Assembly (NCBI GenBank): GCA_031276195.1
Contig: JAISNN010000032.1
Coordinates: 1-64,000, forward strand
Direction: 5' to 3'
From: Clostridiales bacterium
GTDB taxonomy: Bacteria > Bacillota > Clostridia > Christensenellales > JAISNN01
DNA: 64,000 bases
Part shown: in pieces, positions 18,919-27,491 of the stretch
Layout: the number at the start of each line of letters is the position of its first letter
Numbering within the stretch: the stretch's first letter is position 1
Position numbers and translations under genes: made by a program
The notes under the pieces: generated by a model
Database searches by the model: none
Seen by the model: the letters and a program-made list of their open reading frames with translations, nothing else
Told to the model about the DNA's origin: nothing

Positions 18919-21396
18919 ATGGCTTTCTTTAGAAAAATGAAAAATATGTTTAGATTTAAAGAGATGTATAAACTTGTCAAGGGCGAACTTTTTAAGTTTG
19001 TAAAGAGCGCGACTTGTCTTGTTTTGGTCATTTTCGTAATGCTCTTTATAATCGTAACCTCCTTAGTCTACGACCCCGATTCGGAGGGCTTAGGCAATAT
19101 GGCGGATTTTTTGGGCGGTTCGGTATACGCGGACGACTATTTTTCGGACTTAAAGAACGCGTCCTATTCGGAATATATAGACAGATACGAGATCGAAACG
19201 CCCCTCCCCGACGGTGAGATCGAGGCGGAATTTTCTCTCGAATTGAAACAAAAATTTATCACGACCAAGCGTCAAGACTATTACGCGTCCTTAAACCCCG
19301 TCTTGAACGTAGTAAAAGACGTCAGACACCTTTGGGATCCAAAAATCTTTAACTTTATGGCGGAGGATTTTAATTTTTATAATTTGTTTATCGCGTCGGG
19401 CGAAATCTTTTCGGAGAGGAGCGCGGACGTCGAAACTTTGTTTAAAAACAACGGCGCGGATACGATCATAAACATATTGAAAGGCGGCGGCGGCGGTACG
19501 CGCGCGATGCTTTTCGAGAGCGAATCAAGGCTGAAACTTCTCGTGGGCGACGATATTTTCGGGCTTATCAATTCCGACGCCGAAAAAAGACGCTTGGTCG
19601 AAGTCTTGCATGCCGCCTATAAAATCGAGGGCGGCGGAGCGGTCGCCGCGCTGGTTCATTACGTGTCGTATTTTCAAAGCGTTCACGGGCATATAAACTA
19701 TATGGCGAAATCGGTGTTCGGCGGAATCGCGGGCAACTTAGACCGCGCGAAAAGATTCTTTTATTACGTCAAGGACAGCGGCTATACTAAGTCCGTGCCG
19801 GACTTTATCAACGCGCTGATCTTGGATTACGGAGACGCGTACTACGAACTTAACGACGCTATCGGCAAGGCGGAGGACGATTACGTCGCAAACGGAAAAA
19901 AGTATACGGAAGAGAGCATAGAGGAACTGATCGAGGCGTACAAAAAATTTAATTCGCGGTACTATACCGCGCGCGGAATGATCACCGTAGGCTACAATAC
20001 GGGCGTGAATTTCTTGTTTTTTCCCACGACGCCCGAGGAGGGAAATATAATTTCATCCTTTATCGCGCCCGCGCCCGAAGCGTATCAAGCCTTTCAAGCG
20101 CGGCATACGCGCATATCCGAGGAGTTTAAAAACGCCGACGGAATTCTGGACGAAACAAACGTTTCGCCGAAAATCGTTTTCGACACGATCAAGGGCTTTT
20201 ATGAAACGCTGGAATTGGAAGCGTTGGTTTTCACTAAGGAAAGCGTGGATATCTCCGTCAGAATGGAGGACAGTCTCGCCGTCGCGAACGACAGCCTAAG
20301 GATCGTATTCTCAAAGGAAATCTACGACGAAGACTTCGCCTTTATCGACGCGCGGCTCGACGAATTGCTGGTCATTATGTCGAGATTGTCGCGCTTGGAC
20401 AACGTGAGCAAATATTACAAGTCGTTCTATCAAGAGCCGCTCATAACCGCGCTTTCGGAGGGCTACGCGGAGGATTTTTTCGCTCCCGAAGAGTTTTTTA
20501 ATAACGCGCAAAAATTAGTCATCGAAAGCGGCTACATAAACGAATATTTCAAAAAACAAAATTTCTCCCTCATCGTCGAACAAGAAAAATATACGGACGA
20601 CGACGTGAGCAATATATACGGACTTTTTAACTTTCTCGTCATCGGAACGTCGAAATATTCGCTCAGGAGCGACGTCGCGAAAATCGTCTTTATGCTGGAC
20701 AACCGCGAAAGTCTCGGAACGCTGACCACCCCTCTCGCCCTCGACGGCGGTTACGGTTTTCTCTTTTTCTCCTTTTCGATTCTCTATCTTTTCCTCATCA
20801 TCGCGGGAATCGTCATCGGCGCGGGGACGATCGCGGGCGAACATACCGCGGGAACGATAAAACTTTTGTTGATCCGTCCGTATAAGCGATGGAAGTTTTT
20901 GATGTCGAAAATAGTTATGGCGATAATCGTTTTGGCGGCGTTGTTCATAGTTTCATTCCTTTTGCTTTGGCTGATCGGCGGAATCTTTTGGGGCTTCGAG
21001 TCGGAATATAAGGTTCTCGTTATGTTCAACGCGACGAAAGTCATCATTATGAGTCAATTCCAAACCGCCGCGCTGATGGCATTGTTTTTCTTTATCGAAT
21101 GCGTCATCTATATGCTGATCTCCGTTATGGTCTCGACGATATTCAAGTCGAAAAGCGGCGCGGTCGCGATCTCGATGGCGATATACTTCGCCGCGAATAT
21201 CTTGATCTTGACGCTGTCGTCCAAGAGTTGGTTTAAATACGTGCTTTTTAACAACACGAATCTGTTTTTTTATATGTCAACCGGTCCGACGCTGAACGAT
21301 ATGACGTTCGGATTTTCCGTCATCGTGGATCTGATATATATCTTTATCATAATGACTGCGACCTTTTGGGTGTTTACGAAAAAGGACGCGAATTAA
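18919..21396 (+). CDS. Large ABC-2 type permease (825 residues), second subunit
   Basis: It has the same plan as the upstream permease: KLVKGELFKFVKSATCLVLV leading into an N-terminal TM helix, a large external domain (about residues 60-600), then a TM cluster containing GAGTIAGEHTAGTIKLLLIRP-like residues (kept in the same position as in the 1042-residue protein) and ending with FWVFTKKDAN. The homologous ends suggest duplication with divergence of the outer domains, so the pair probably forms a heterodimer energised by the ATPase at 13166. GGAGG precedes ATG 18919. The substrate is not deducible; the external domains could capture or process it (inference). Confidence 0.85.
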   Translation: MAFFRKMKNMFRFKEMYKLVKGELFKFVKSATCLVLVIFVMLFIIVTSLVYDPDSEGLGNMADFLGGSVYADDYFSDLKNASYSEYIDRYEIETPLPDGEIEAEFSLELKQKFITTKRQDYYASLNPVLNVVKDVRHLWDPKIFNFMAEDFNFYNLFIASGEIFSERSADVETLFKNNGADTIINILKGGGGGTRAMLFESESRLKLLVGDDIFGLINSDAEKRRLVEVLHAAYKIEGGGAVAALVHYVSYFQSVHGHINYMAKSVFGGIAGNLDRAKRFFYYVKDSGYTKSVPDFINALILDYGDAYYELNDAIGKAEDDYVANGKKYTEESIEELIEAYKKFNSRYYTARGMITVGYNTGVNFLFFPTTPEEGNIISSFIAPAPEAYQAFQARHTRISEEFKNADGILDETNVSPKIVFDTIKGFYETLELEALVFTKESVDISVRMEDSLAVANDSLRIVFSKEIYDEDFAFIDARLDELLVIMSRLSRLDNVSKYYKSFYQEPLITALSEGYAEDFFAPEEFFNNAQKLVIESGYINEYFKKQNFSLIVEQEKYTDDDVSNIYGLFNFLVIGTSKYSLRSDVAKIVFMLDNRESLGTLTTPLALDGGYGFLFFSFSILYLFLIIAGIVIGAGTIAGEHTAGTIKLLLIRPYKRWKFLMSKIVMAIIVLAALFIVSFLLLWLIGGIFWGFESEYKVLVMFNATKVIIMSQFQTAALMALFFFIECVIYMLISVMVSTIFKSKSGAVAISMAIYFAANILILTLSSKSWFKYVLFNNTNLFFYMSTGPTLNDMTFGFSVIVDLIYIFIIMTATFWVFTKKDAN

Positions 21397-21473
21397 AAAA
21401 AGGTTTGAAAATATACGGACGGAATATAGAGAATTATAGAAAAACCCTTAAAAATGAGAGAAAAAAAATCTGC

Positions 21474-21509
21474 CGCCCCACCCCTACACCCCTCCCACGG
21501 AGGGGAATT
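21474..21509. repeat. Dispersed palindromic element, copy 5
   Basis: CGCCCCACCCCTACACC followed by CCTCCCACGGAGGGG, between the permease and tsaB. Confidence 0.8.
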
Positions 21510-21587
21510 TCACCGATACTAACCGCCGACCGCTGATACATACCGCCGCATACCGCTAAAATACCGCCGATTACTAAAAGAGGACTT

Positions 21588-22190
21588 ATGAACGTTCTGA
21601 TCGCCGACACGACGAGAGAAACTCTATTGCTTATTTTTTTGAAAGGAAACGAAACGTTCGTCCGAAAAAGCGCGGACGCGAACGGCCGCCATACGGCGCG
21701 GCTTTTTAGCGAAATCGACGCGCTTTTAAAAGAAGCGGGGGCGGACGCGCAAGAGATTGACTTTTTTGCGGGCGCGGTGGGACCGGGATCGTATACGGGG
21801 ATCAGAATCGGCGTTTGCGCGTTGACGGCGATGGCAAAGGCGTTGAAAAAACCGCTCGTTTCGGTCAATTCTCTGGAAGTTTTTGCATATAAAAACCGCG
21901 GTATAGAAGCGCGGATTTTTCTCGTCGACAGCGGACACGACTACTACGCTTTGGAACGGACGGACGGAGGCGGAAAAAAGTATTTTATTTTGAATTACGA
22001 CGAACTGAAAAAATATAAAAACGCCGTGAAAAGAGACGAAAACGACTGCTATGCGGACGAAATTATAGGGCTGGTCAAGGAAAAAATCGCAAACGGAGAA
22101 TACGGCGATACTATGGTTCCGTTTTATATGAAAAAATCTCAGGCGGGACGGGAATACCGTGGCGCGGCAGACCCGGGAATCGTTTTGTGA
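21588..22190 (+). CDS. tsaB: tRNA threonylcarbamoyladenosine biosynthesis protein TsaB
   Basis: TsaB is the non-catalytic partner of TsaD in making t6A37 on ANN-reading tRNAs. Diagnostic features are the N-terminal LIADTTRETLLLIFLKG strand region (ASKH fold) and the conserved GPGSYTGIRIGV at about residues 64-75, which marks TsaB. The 200-residue length is within the family range of about 200-240, although the C-terminal part is short and diverged. The RimI-like gene downstream (22531) is the usual neighbour. TsaD and TsaE are not in this window. Confidence 0.9.
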   Translation: MNVLIADTTRETLLLIFLKGNETFVRKSADANGRHTARLFSEIDALLKEAGADAQEIDFFAGAVGPGSYTGIRIGVCALTAMAKALKKPLVSVNSLEVFAYKNRGIEARIFLVDSGHDYYALERTDGGGKKYFILNYDELKKYKNAVKRDENDCYADEIIGLVKEKIANGEYGDTMVPFYMKKSQAGREYRGAADPGIVL

Positions 22191-22530
22191 TAAGGAAAGG
22201 GTTTGAGTCAAAAAACGCGGTAAAAACGCGGTAAAAACGCCCGAAACACGCCGTGAAAAATATCCGGAATCCGTCAAAAGAATTGCGGTTTGAAACTGCG
22301 GAAAGGCGGTATAAGAGAGGAATTTTAGAGGCGGAACAAGCGATATAAAAACCGCTATAAGAGGGGATTTAAGGCGGAATAATCCGGAATCCGTCAAAAG
22401 AATTGCGGTTTGAAACTGCGGAAAGGACGGTATAAGAGAGGAATTTTCGAGGCGGAGCAAGCGATATAAAACCGCTATAAGAATGGCAAAATTTTAAGAC
22501 AATATTTACAACGCGGGATTCGTAAAAAAT
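22191..22530. repeat. Intergenic 120-bp direct repeat between tsaB and rimI
   Basis: AATCCGGAATCCGTCAAAAG followed by AATTGCGGTTTGAAACTGCG, GAAAGG and GGTATAAGAGAGGAATTTT occurs twice (near 22261 and 22381), about 120 bases apart, each copy ending in AAGCGATATAAAA and CCGCTATAAGA. No gene. Confidence 0.75.
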
Positions 22531-22956
22531 ATGATTAGAAATGCCGGAATAGGCGATATAAAAAAAATCGGCGGAATCGAAAAGGAAAATTTTCACGACG
22601 CGTGGAGCGGAGAAATGATACGCGGTACGCTGGAAAATCCGTCGGGAGAGGCGTTCGTTTTCGAGGAGGACGGGCGCGTCGTTTCGTATGTCTGCCTGCT
22701 CGCGGCGTGCGGCGAGGCGGAGATTTTGAGAATCGGAACCGAAGGAAAAAATAAACGCAAAGGATACGCGGGCGCGCTCGTCGAATATACTTTAAAAAGC
22801 CTTAAAAAACGCGGTATAGACTCGCTTTTTTTGGAGGTTCGTTCCGATAACCTTCCCGCCAAAAAACTGTATGAAAAATACGGTTTCCAAAAAATCGCCG
22901 TCAGAAAAAAATATTACGGCGATACGGACGCGGAAATTTATAAATACGTTTTTTAA
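22531..22956 (+). CDS. rimI: GNAT acetyltransferase, RimI-like (ribosomal protein S18 alanine N-acetyltransferase)
   Basis: A 141-residue GNAT protein. The acetyl-CoA binding loop is visible around RIGTEGKNKRKGYAGALVEY (the R/Q-x-x-G-x-A-like turn GYAG), followed by FLEVRSDNLPAKKLYEKYGFQ, the classic RimI segment in which Asn and Tyr contact substrate and cofactor. It follows tsaB, the normal genomic place of rimI in Firmicutes. The ribosome binding site is weak. Assignment to RimI rather than another GNAT rests on the neighbour and on this motif. Confidence 0.82.
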   Translation: MIRNAGIGDIKKIGGIEKENFHDAWSGEMIRGTLENPSGEAFVFEEDGRVVSYVCLLAACGEAEILRIGTEGKNKRKGYAGALVEYTLKSLKKRGIDSLFLEVRSDNLPAKKLYEKYGFQKIAVRKKYYGDTDAEIYKYVF

Positions 22957-23559
22957 GGTTTTTTGAATTTTTATTTTTAAACGCGAAAGAAAACTTTTTC
23001 GTAAAAAGTTTTCTCCCGTACTCTCTTTCAAAAACTTTTAATGATTTTAAGAGGAGCGGAGCATTCGCTAAATAAAAGTAAAATCCGCTTTTCTTTAAAA
23101 AAACTTTCCGCTAATTTTGAGAGGAGCGGAATATCCGTTAATTCAAAATAAATCAAAGAGAAAAAAGAGGCGTTAAATAAGCGTAATAAATCGGAGAAAA
23201 AAAAGGGGATGCGGAGAAATCAAATAAACGTGATATAAAATATAAAAAACAAAACAAGGGACTGCTGAAAAGTCAAATAAACGTGATATAATATAAAAAA
23301 ACAGAACAAGCGGCGCGGAAAAGTCAAACGTAGTAAATATAAAAAAACAAAACAAACGGCGGCGACAAAGCAATGAGCGTGATATAAAATATAAAAAAAA
23401 TAAAACAAGCGGCGCGGAAAAAATAAAAGATTCCGCGCCGTTCGTTTTGAATAGAAACAATGATTGAGTTAAAAAATCGTTGACGGTTCTCGTTTTTTAA
23501 AGGTTTTTCAATGAAAAACGCGTCTAAAAATCTTTCCGCTTTAATCGCGGTTTCGTTTT
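22957..23559. repeat. Gene-free region with inverted repeat and A+T-rich tandem repeats
   Basis: 22989-23013 is a perfect inverted repeat GAAAACTTTTT, CGT, AAAAAGTTTTC just after rimI, without a clear T-run. From about 23170 to 23425 a phrase GTGATATAAAATATAAAAAA, followed by an A+C-rich segment and GCGGAAAAGTCAAA, recurs three to four times. No ORF with coding character. Confidence 0.65.
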
Positions 23560-23635
23560 TGGTGGAAACAACAGGGCTCGAACCTGTGACCCCTTGCGTG
23601 TGGAGCAAGTGCTCTCCCGACTGAGCTATGCTTCC
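23560..23635 (-). tRNA. tRNA-Val (anticodon CAC)
   Basis: A full cloverleaf, 76 nt including encoded CCA. Acceptor GGAAGCA pairs with TGTTTCC (one G-T). The D arm is GCTC/GAGC, the anticodon stem CTTGC/GCAAG with loop TCCACAC, the variable loop GGGTC, and the T arm ACAGG/CCTGT with TTCGAGC. The discriminator is A. With a perfect five-base-pair stem the anticodon is CAC (Val, GUG). Position 33 is then C rather than the near-universal U. Confidence 0.88.
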
Positions 23636-23789
23636 GCGAATGATATCATTATAGCATAAATTTTATTTTAGCGCAATTATTTTAGCGTATTTTTTTAAGA
23701 ATGCGTTTTTTTGTTATTCTTTAAAAAGTATATCGCAATTTAATTTGCAATTTAATTTACAAATTTTTAAAAAATTTTTCAAAAGGCTA

Positions 23790-23818
23790 TTGACAAAAGG
23801 TGAAAAGGGTGGTACAAT
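23790..23818 (+). promoter_or_regulatory. Sigma-A type promoter for collagen-like lipoprotein 1
   Basis: TTGACA (23790-23795), a 17-base spacer, TACAAT (23813-23818). It leaves a leader of about 220 bases before ATG 24046; the rest of the 23636-24045 interval is A+T-rich, with an imperfect inverted repeat (TTCGCGTATACTTAAATTAT around 23924) and no gene. Confidence 0.75.
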
Positions 23819-24045
23819 TTTTATAATTTAGAATAGCGGAGTTGTTTTATTTGTACGTTCGGGCGGCGGTCGGTTGAAATCGGGGGTATGCTTTTATGAA
23901 ACCGGCGCGAATGCTCGATTTAGATTCGCGTATACTTAAATTATACGAAAAAATAATTTTGCGTATAATTTCTTATTCGTAAATTATAATACAAAAAAAA
24001 CAATTCGGATTTTATATCAAAAACTTTACGGAGGAACAAAAAAAT

Positions 24046-24681
24046 ATGAAAAGGTCTACAAAATGCGCTTTATGCGTGCTGCTTTGCGTTTGCGTGGTCT
24101 TTTTCGCTACGGCTTGCGATGTTTTTCAAAAAACGGTGACTCTCAAATTCGCCTTGTCCGAAGATGGTTATCTCACAATTAACGGCGAAAAAACACCTAT
24201 TCCGCTAGGTAACGACGGTCTTCCCGGCGAAGACGGCAAAGACGGCAAAGACGGCAAAGACGGCATAGACGGCACGGTCGGTCCGAAAGGCGACACCGGT
24301 CCGCAAGGTCCGAAGGGTGATACCGGTCCGCAAGGCGAAAAGGGCAGGGACGGCGTCGACGGCGAAAAGGGCGAAAAGGGCGATGACGGTCCGCAAGGTC
24401 CGCAAGGTCCGCAAGGTCAAAAAGGCGACACGGGTCCGCAAGGTCCGAAAGGCGATACCGGCGCACCCGGCGCGCAAGGTCCAAAAGGCGATACAGGCGC
24501 ACCCGGCGCGCAAGGTCCGAAAGGCGACAAGGGCGAGGACGGCGAAAAAGGCGATACGGGAAAAAGCGCGTACGAACTCTATAAGGACTATTACTTCAAC
24601 GAGTTCGGCGAGGAGTATACGGGCGACGAGCAAACTTATATCGAAGATTTGGTTTCCGGCAGACTGAGAACGGCGAATTAA
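24046..24681 (+). CDS. Collagen-like lipoprotein
   Basis: A 211-residue protein. The signal peptide has a hydrophobic core (CVLLCVCVVFFATAC) and ends in the lipobox-like ATAC, so Cys near residue 24 would be lipidated and the protein anchored outside the membrane. Residues 28-50 are a short unique stretch. From about residue 55 to 170 there are uninterrupted Gly-X-Y triplets rich in GPKGDTGPQG, GEKG and APGAQGPKGD. The C-terminal 40 residues (SAYELYKDYYFNEFGEEYTG and a following EDLVSGRL) match a cap segment often found after bacterial collagen-like regions. It probably forms a trimeric surface stalk. GGAGG precedes the ATG. Confidence 0.88.
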   Translation: MKRSTKCALCVLLCVCVVFFATACDVFQKTVTLKFALSEDGYLTINGEKTPIPLGNDGLPGEDGKDGKDGKDGIDGTVGPKGDTGPQGPKGDTGPQGEKGRDGVDGEKGEKGDDGPQGPQGPQGQKGDTGPQGPKGDTGAPGAQGPKGDTGAPGAQGPKGDKGEDGEKGDTGKSAYELYKDYYFNEFGEEYTGDEQTYIEDLVSGRLRTAN

Positions 24682-24891
24682 GGGCGGTTAAACGGAATTT
24701 GCGGTTTTAATCCGGGCGCGTTATGTAAATTTGCGTGAATAAACCCTTGCGGGGGCAATAAGCGCGAAAACGCCGTTGATCCGGATTGATCTTGACGCGC
24801 CGCGGATTTGCGTAAAATGCGCAAATTTGCGTATTTGAATTTTTCAGCGCGGCGGATTTCGGCGTTTTCCGGAATATTTGGAGGAATGAAG

Positions 24892-26859
24892 ATGAAAATA
24901 TTTTCTAAACGGATTTTATGTGTTTTGCTCGCCCTTACCGTCGTACTCTTTGCGGCAGGCTGCGAGCCGAAGACAAATATGCCCGGAATCAGCATTTCGG
25001 GCGACGGTTATATTGTCGTGGACGGCGTGAGAACCGTCAAGATCAAAGGAGAGGGCGGAAAGGACGGCGTAAACGGAAAGGACGGCGTAAACGGAACCGA
25101 CGGCGTTAGTCCCAAAGGCGAGACGGGCGATCCCGGCGCGAAAGGACCGGACGGCGACCAAGGTCCGAAGGGCGGCGACGGCAAGAACGGAGCAAGTCCT
25201 AAGGGCGATCCGGGCGGTACGGGTATCCCCGGCATCCCCGGCACTAAAGGCGAAACGGGCGATCCCGGCGCGCAAGGTCAGAAAGGTAATGACGGCGCAC
25301 CCGGCGCGAAAGGTCCGAAAGGCGACGACGGCGCACCCGGCGCGCAAGGTCCGCAAGGCGATCGGGGCAATGAGGGCGAGACGGGCGATCCGGGCGAAAC
25401 CGCGTACGAGATATACAGAAAATATAACCCCGACTATACGGCGGGCGAAACGCAATGGTACAAAGACCTAAAGACCGGAATCTTGGCGGTGTATAACTAT
25501 CCGCTCGTCGAAAACGGCACGCTCAAAGACGCTTCAACCGCCGCCGGAACGGTAAGCCCAAGCGGAGAATATCTCAACTTTTCAAACGCGAGACTGAGTT
25601 TCGCGAATTTGACCGTGATTAAAAAATCGGGAGGAGCGGCGCAAACGTTGACGAATACCGCCGTCGTTCCCGTTACTTCCGAATCGAAATGGAGCGTCGA
25701 AATCGAAGGAATCTTGGGGGAAAGCGACGGACAACAGTTTTTGGCAAGTACGTCCTCGAATATCGATAAAAAAATATACGTCGGAAGCAACTATTCAAAA
25801 GGCGCGATATATATCGGCGTCCGCTTGGGCGGTGACAATTATAACTATACATGGCAGCTGCCGAATAAAGAAGTTATGAAGACGAACCAAAAATATGTCG
25901 TCAGTTTCGACGGCGAACAGTTCTATCTCTCGTTAAACGACGGTGAAAAAATGAGAATGAACGGGCTCATGCTCAACGGCGGCAGTCTTTTTAACGCCGG
26001 AGGTGCGCTTTCGTCGAAAGAACTTTTGACGAAAATCGTCGCCGTAACGGGACAAAAATTCTTTAAATTGACCGCCGCGGGCAGCGAGGGTTTTCTTATC
26101 GGCGGAGCGAAAATCAAAACCTTTAAGATCAAAACGTCGCACCTTTTGGAGTATGCCGAATTGAACGGAACGCATCCGCTCGCAAGTAAAAATATATATT
26201 ATCTCGGTTCGTCGATTACGAGAGGGTATGTTACGGATGGTCAGTCGTTTGCCGATCATATAAAAGCAATTACCGGCAACACATTCACAAAGAGTGCGGT
26301 TGATTCAACGACATTGACATTAGGCGCTTGCGCGTATGAATCAATGTATCCGAAAAGAGAATATACGAGAAGACTTGACAGATCGGCGGATGGCGATAAT
26401 CTTCCCGTGATAGCCGACGGGAAACCCGATTTTCTAATCGTACAGTTTAGTACGAACGATTTTAAAAACGGCGCTGCACTCGGGTATGTAACCGATAATT
26501 CAAAGAAAAGCGTAGGTGATATGAATCTAAATACAATCTTGGGATCTATTGAATATATCATAGCATACACAAAACAGCAATCACCCACCACAAGAGTTTT
26601 ATTCGTTGCGGGTCCGGTAAGCGCCGGGAGCGGCTTTTCGGCTGGAGCTAAAAGCACTTATGAGAGTACGTTAAACGTTCTGAAAACTACTTTGGTAGAA
26701 AAGTGGAGTGCCGAAGGGTTCGGTGTAATCGATATACACAACGCCGACTTTATAAATCTCGGATCGGTGACGTATTGGTCGGACGAGATTCACCCGCATT
26801 CAAAGGGCTATTGGGGCGTGTTTGTTCCGAATATGATCGAATATCTTTTGTATTGCTGA
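24892..26859 (+). CDS. Collagen-like lipoprotein with C-terminal SGNH/GDSL hydrolase
   Basis: I choose ATG 24892, seven bases after GGAGG, because it places the signal peptide MKIFSKRILCVLLALTVVLF directly at the N-terminus with lipobox AAGC; upstream in-frame ATGs are less likely. About residues 45-165 are Gly-X-Y repeats, followed by the EIYRKYNPDYTAGETQWYKD cap-like segment, then a beta-rich module (about residues 195-420). From residue about 435 there is an SGNH hydrolase: block I GSSITRG, block III-like FSTND, and the catalytic Asp/His of DEIHPH near the end. It is probably an esterase or deacetylase displayed on the cell surface by a collagen stalk, acting on polysaccharide acyl groups (inference). 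Codon use shifts around 26225 toward fewer CG-rich codons. Confidence 0.88.
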   Translation: MKIFSKRILCVLLALTVVLFAAGCEPKTNMPGISISGDGYIVVDGVRTVKIKGEGGKDGVNGKDGVNGTDGVSPKGETGDPGAKGPDGDQGPKGGDGKNGASPKGDPGGTGIPGIPGTKGETGDPGAQGQKGNDGAPGAKGPKGDDGAPGAQGPQGDRGNEGETGDPGETAYEIYRKYNPDYTAGETQWYKDLKTGILAVYNYPLVENGTLKDASTAAGTVSPSGEYLNFSNARLSFANLTVIKKSGGAAQTLTNTAVVPVTSESKWSVEIEGILGESDGQQFLASTSSNIDKKIYVGSNYSKGAIYIGVRLGGDNYNYTWQLPNKEVMKTNQKYVVSFDGEQFYLSLNDGEKMRMNGLMLNGGSLFNAGGALSSKELLTKIVAVTGQKFFKLTAAGSEGFLIGGAKIKTFKIKTSHLLEYAELNGTHPLASKNIYYLGSSITRGYVTDGQSFADHIKAITGNTFTKSAVDSTTLTLGACAYESMYPKREYTRRLDRSADGDNLPVIADGKPDFLIVQFSTNDFKNGAALGYVTDNSKKSVGDMNLNTILGSIEYIIAYTKQQSPTTRVLFVAGPVSAGSGFSAGAKSTYESTLNVLKTTLVEKWSAEGFGVIDIHNADFINLGSVTYWSDEIHPHSKGYWGVFVPNMIEYLLYC

Positions 26860-26893
26860 TAAACGGTTGTAAAATTAAGTCTAATTATAAAAA

Positions 26894-26926
26894 AGATCCG
26901 ACGTTGTTTTATCGGGTCTTTTTTTG
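26894..26926 (+). terminator. Rho-independent terminator after the SGNH lipoprotein
   Basis: Stem AGATCCGA / TCGGGTCT with loop CGTTGTTTTA, followed by seven T. Confidence 0.85.
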
Positions 26927-27491
26927 AGCAGTTTGGGTTAAAGACGTTTTCAATCGGGGAAATACGCGCCGCCGCCGCAAAAATCGTGAAATAAAGGCAA
27001 AAAAAACGAAAAGTTTTAGGAATGTTTGATAACCGACCTTGTTTTGCTTGCTAAAATTTTCGTTTTATATTAGAATTATACGGCGGTAAGGATAGACGCA
27101 AAATTAACCGGCATACAAAAAAAGAAACCGGCGTACAAAAAAATATCGGAATGCCGGAAAAAACCGGCGGATATACGAAAAAAAACGCTTAGAATGCCGG
27201 GAAAATTAAAAAACGGTTTGGTATATAAAAATTAACCGGCATACAAAAAAAAGAAACCGGCGGACAAAAAAATATCGGAATGCCGGAAAAAACCGGCGGA
27301 TATACGAAAAAAAACGCTTAGAATGCCGGGAAAATTAAAAAACGGTTTGGTATATAAAAATTAACCGGCATACAAAAAAAGAAACCGGCGGACAAAAAAC
27401 GCTTAGAACGCCGTAAAAGTGAAAAAAACAATTTCAACAAAAAATAATTAACATAAAAAAAATTTTTAAGAAAGTTGCGGGAGGTTTATCA
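26927..27491. repeat. Gene-free region with about 129-bp tandem repeat
   Basis: A unit starting ATTAACCGGCATACAAAA begins at 27103, 27231 and 27360 (period 128-129; the last copy is partial). Inside each unit are several CCGGC/GCCGG half-sites, so single strands could fold. The downstream end is A-rich and holds the ppdK ribosome binding site. Confidence 0.8.

Noticed and set aside
23601-23612. tRNA-Trp (anticodon CCA) reading of the tRNA gene
   Set aside because: Shifting the loop to give U33 and CCA destroys the anticodon stem; only the CAC reading gives five base pairs.
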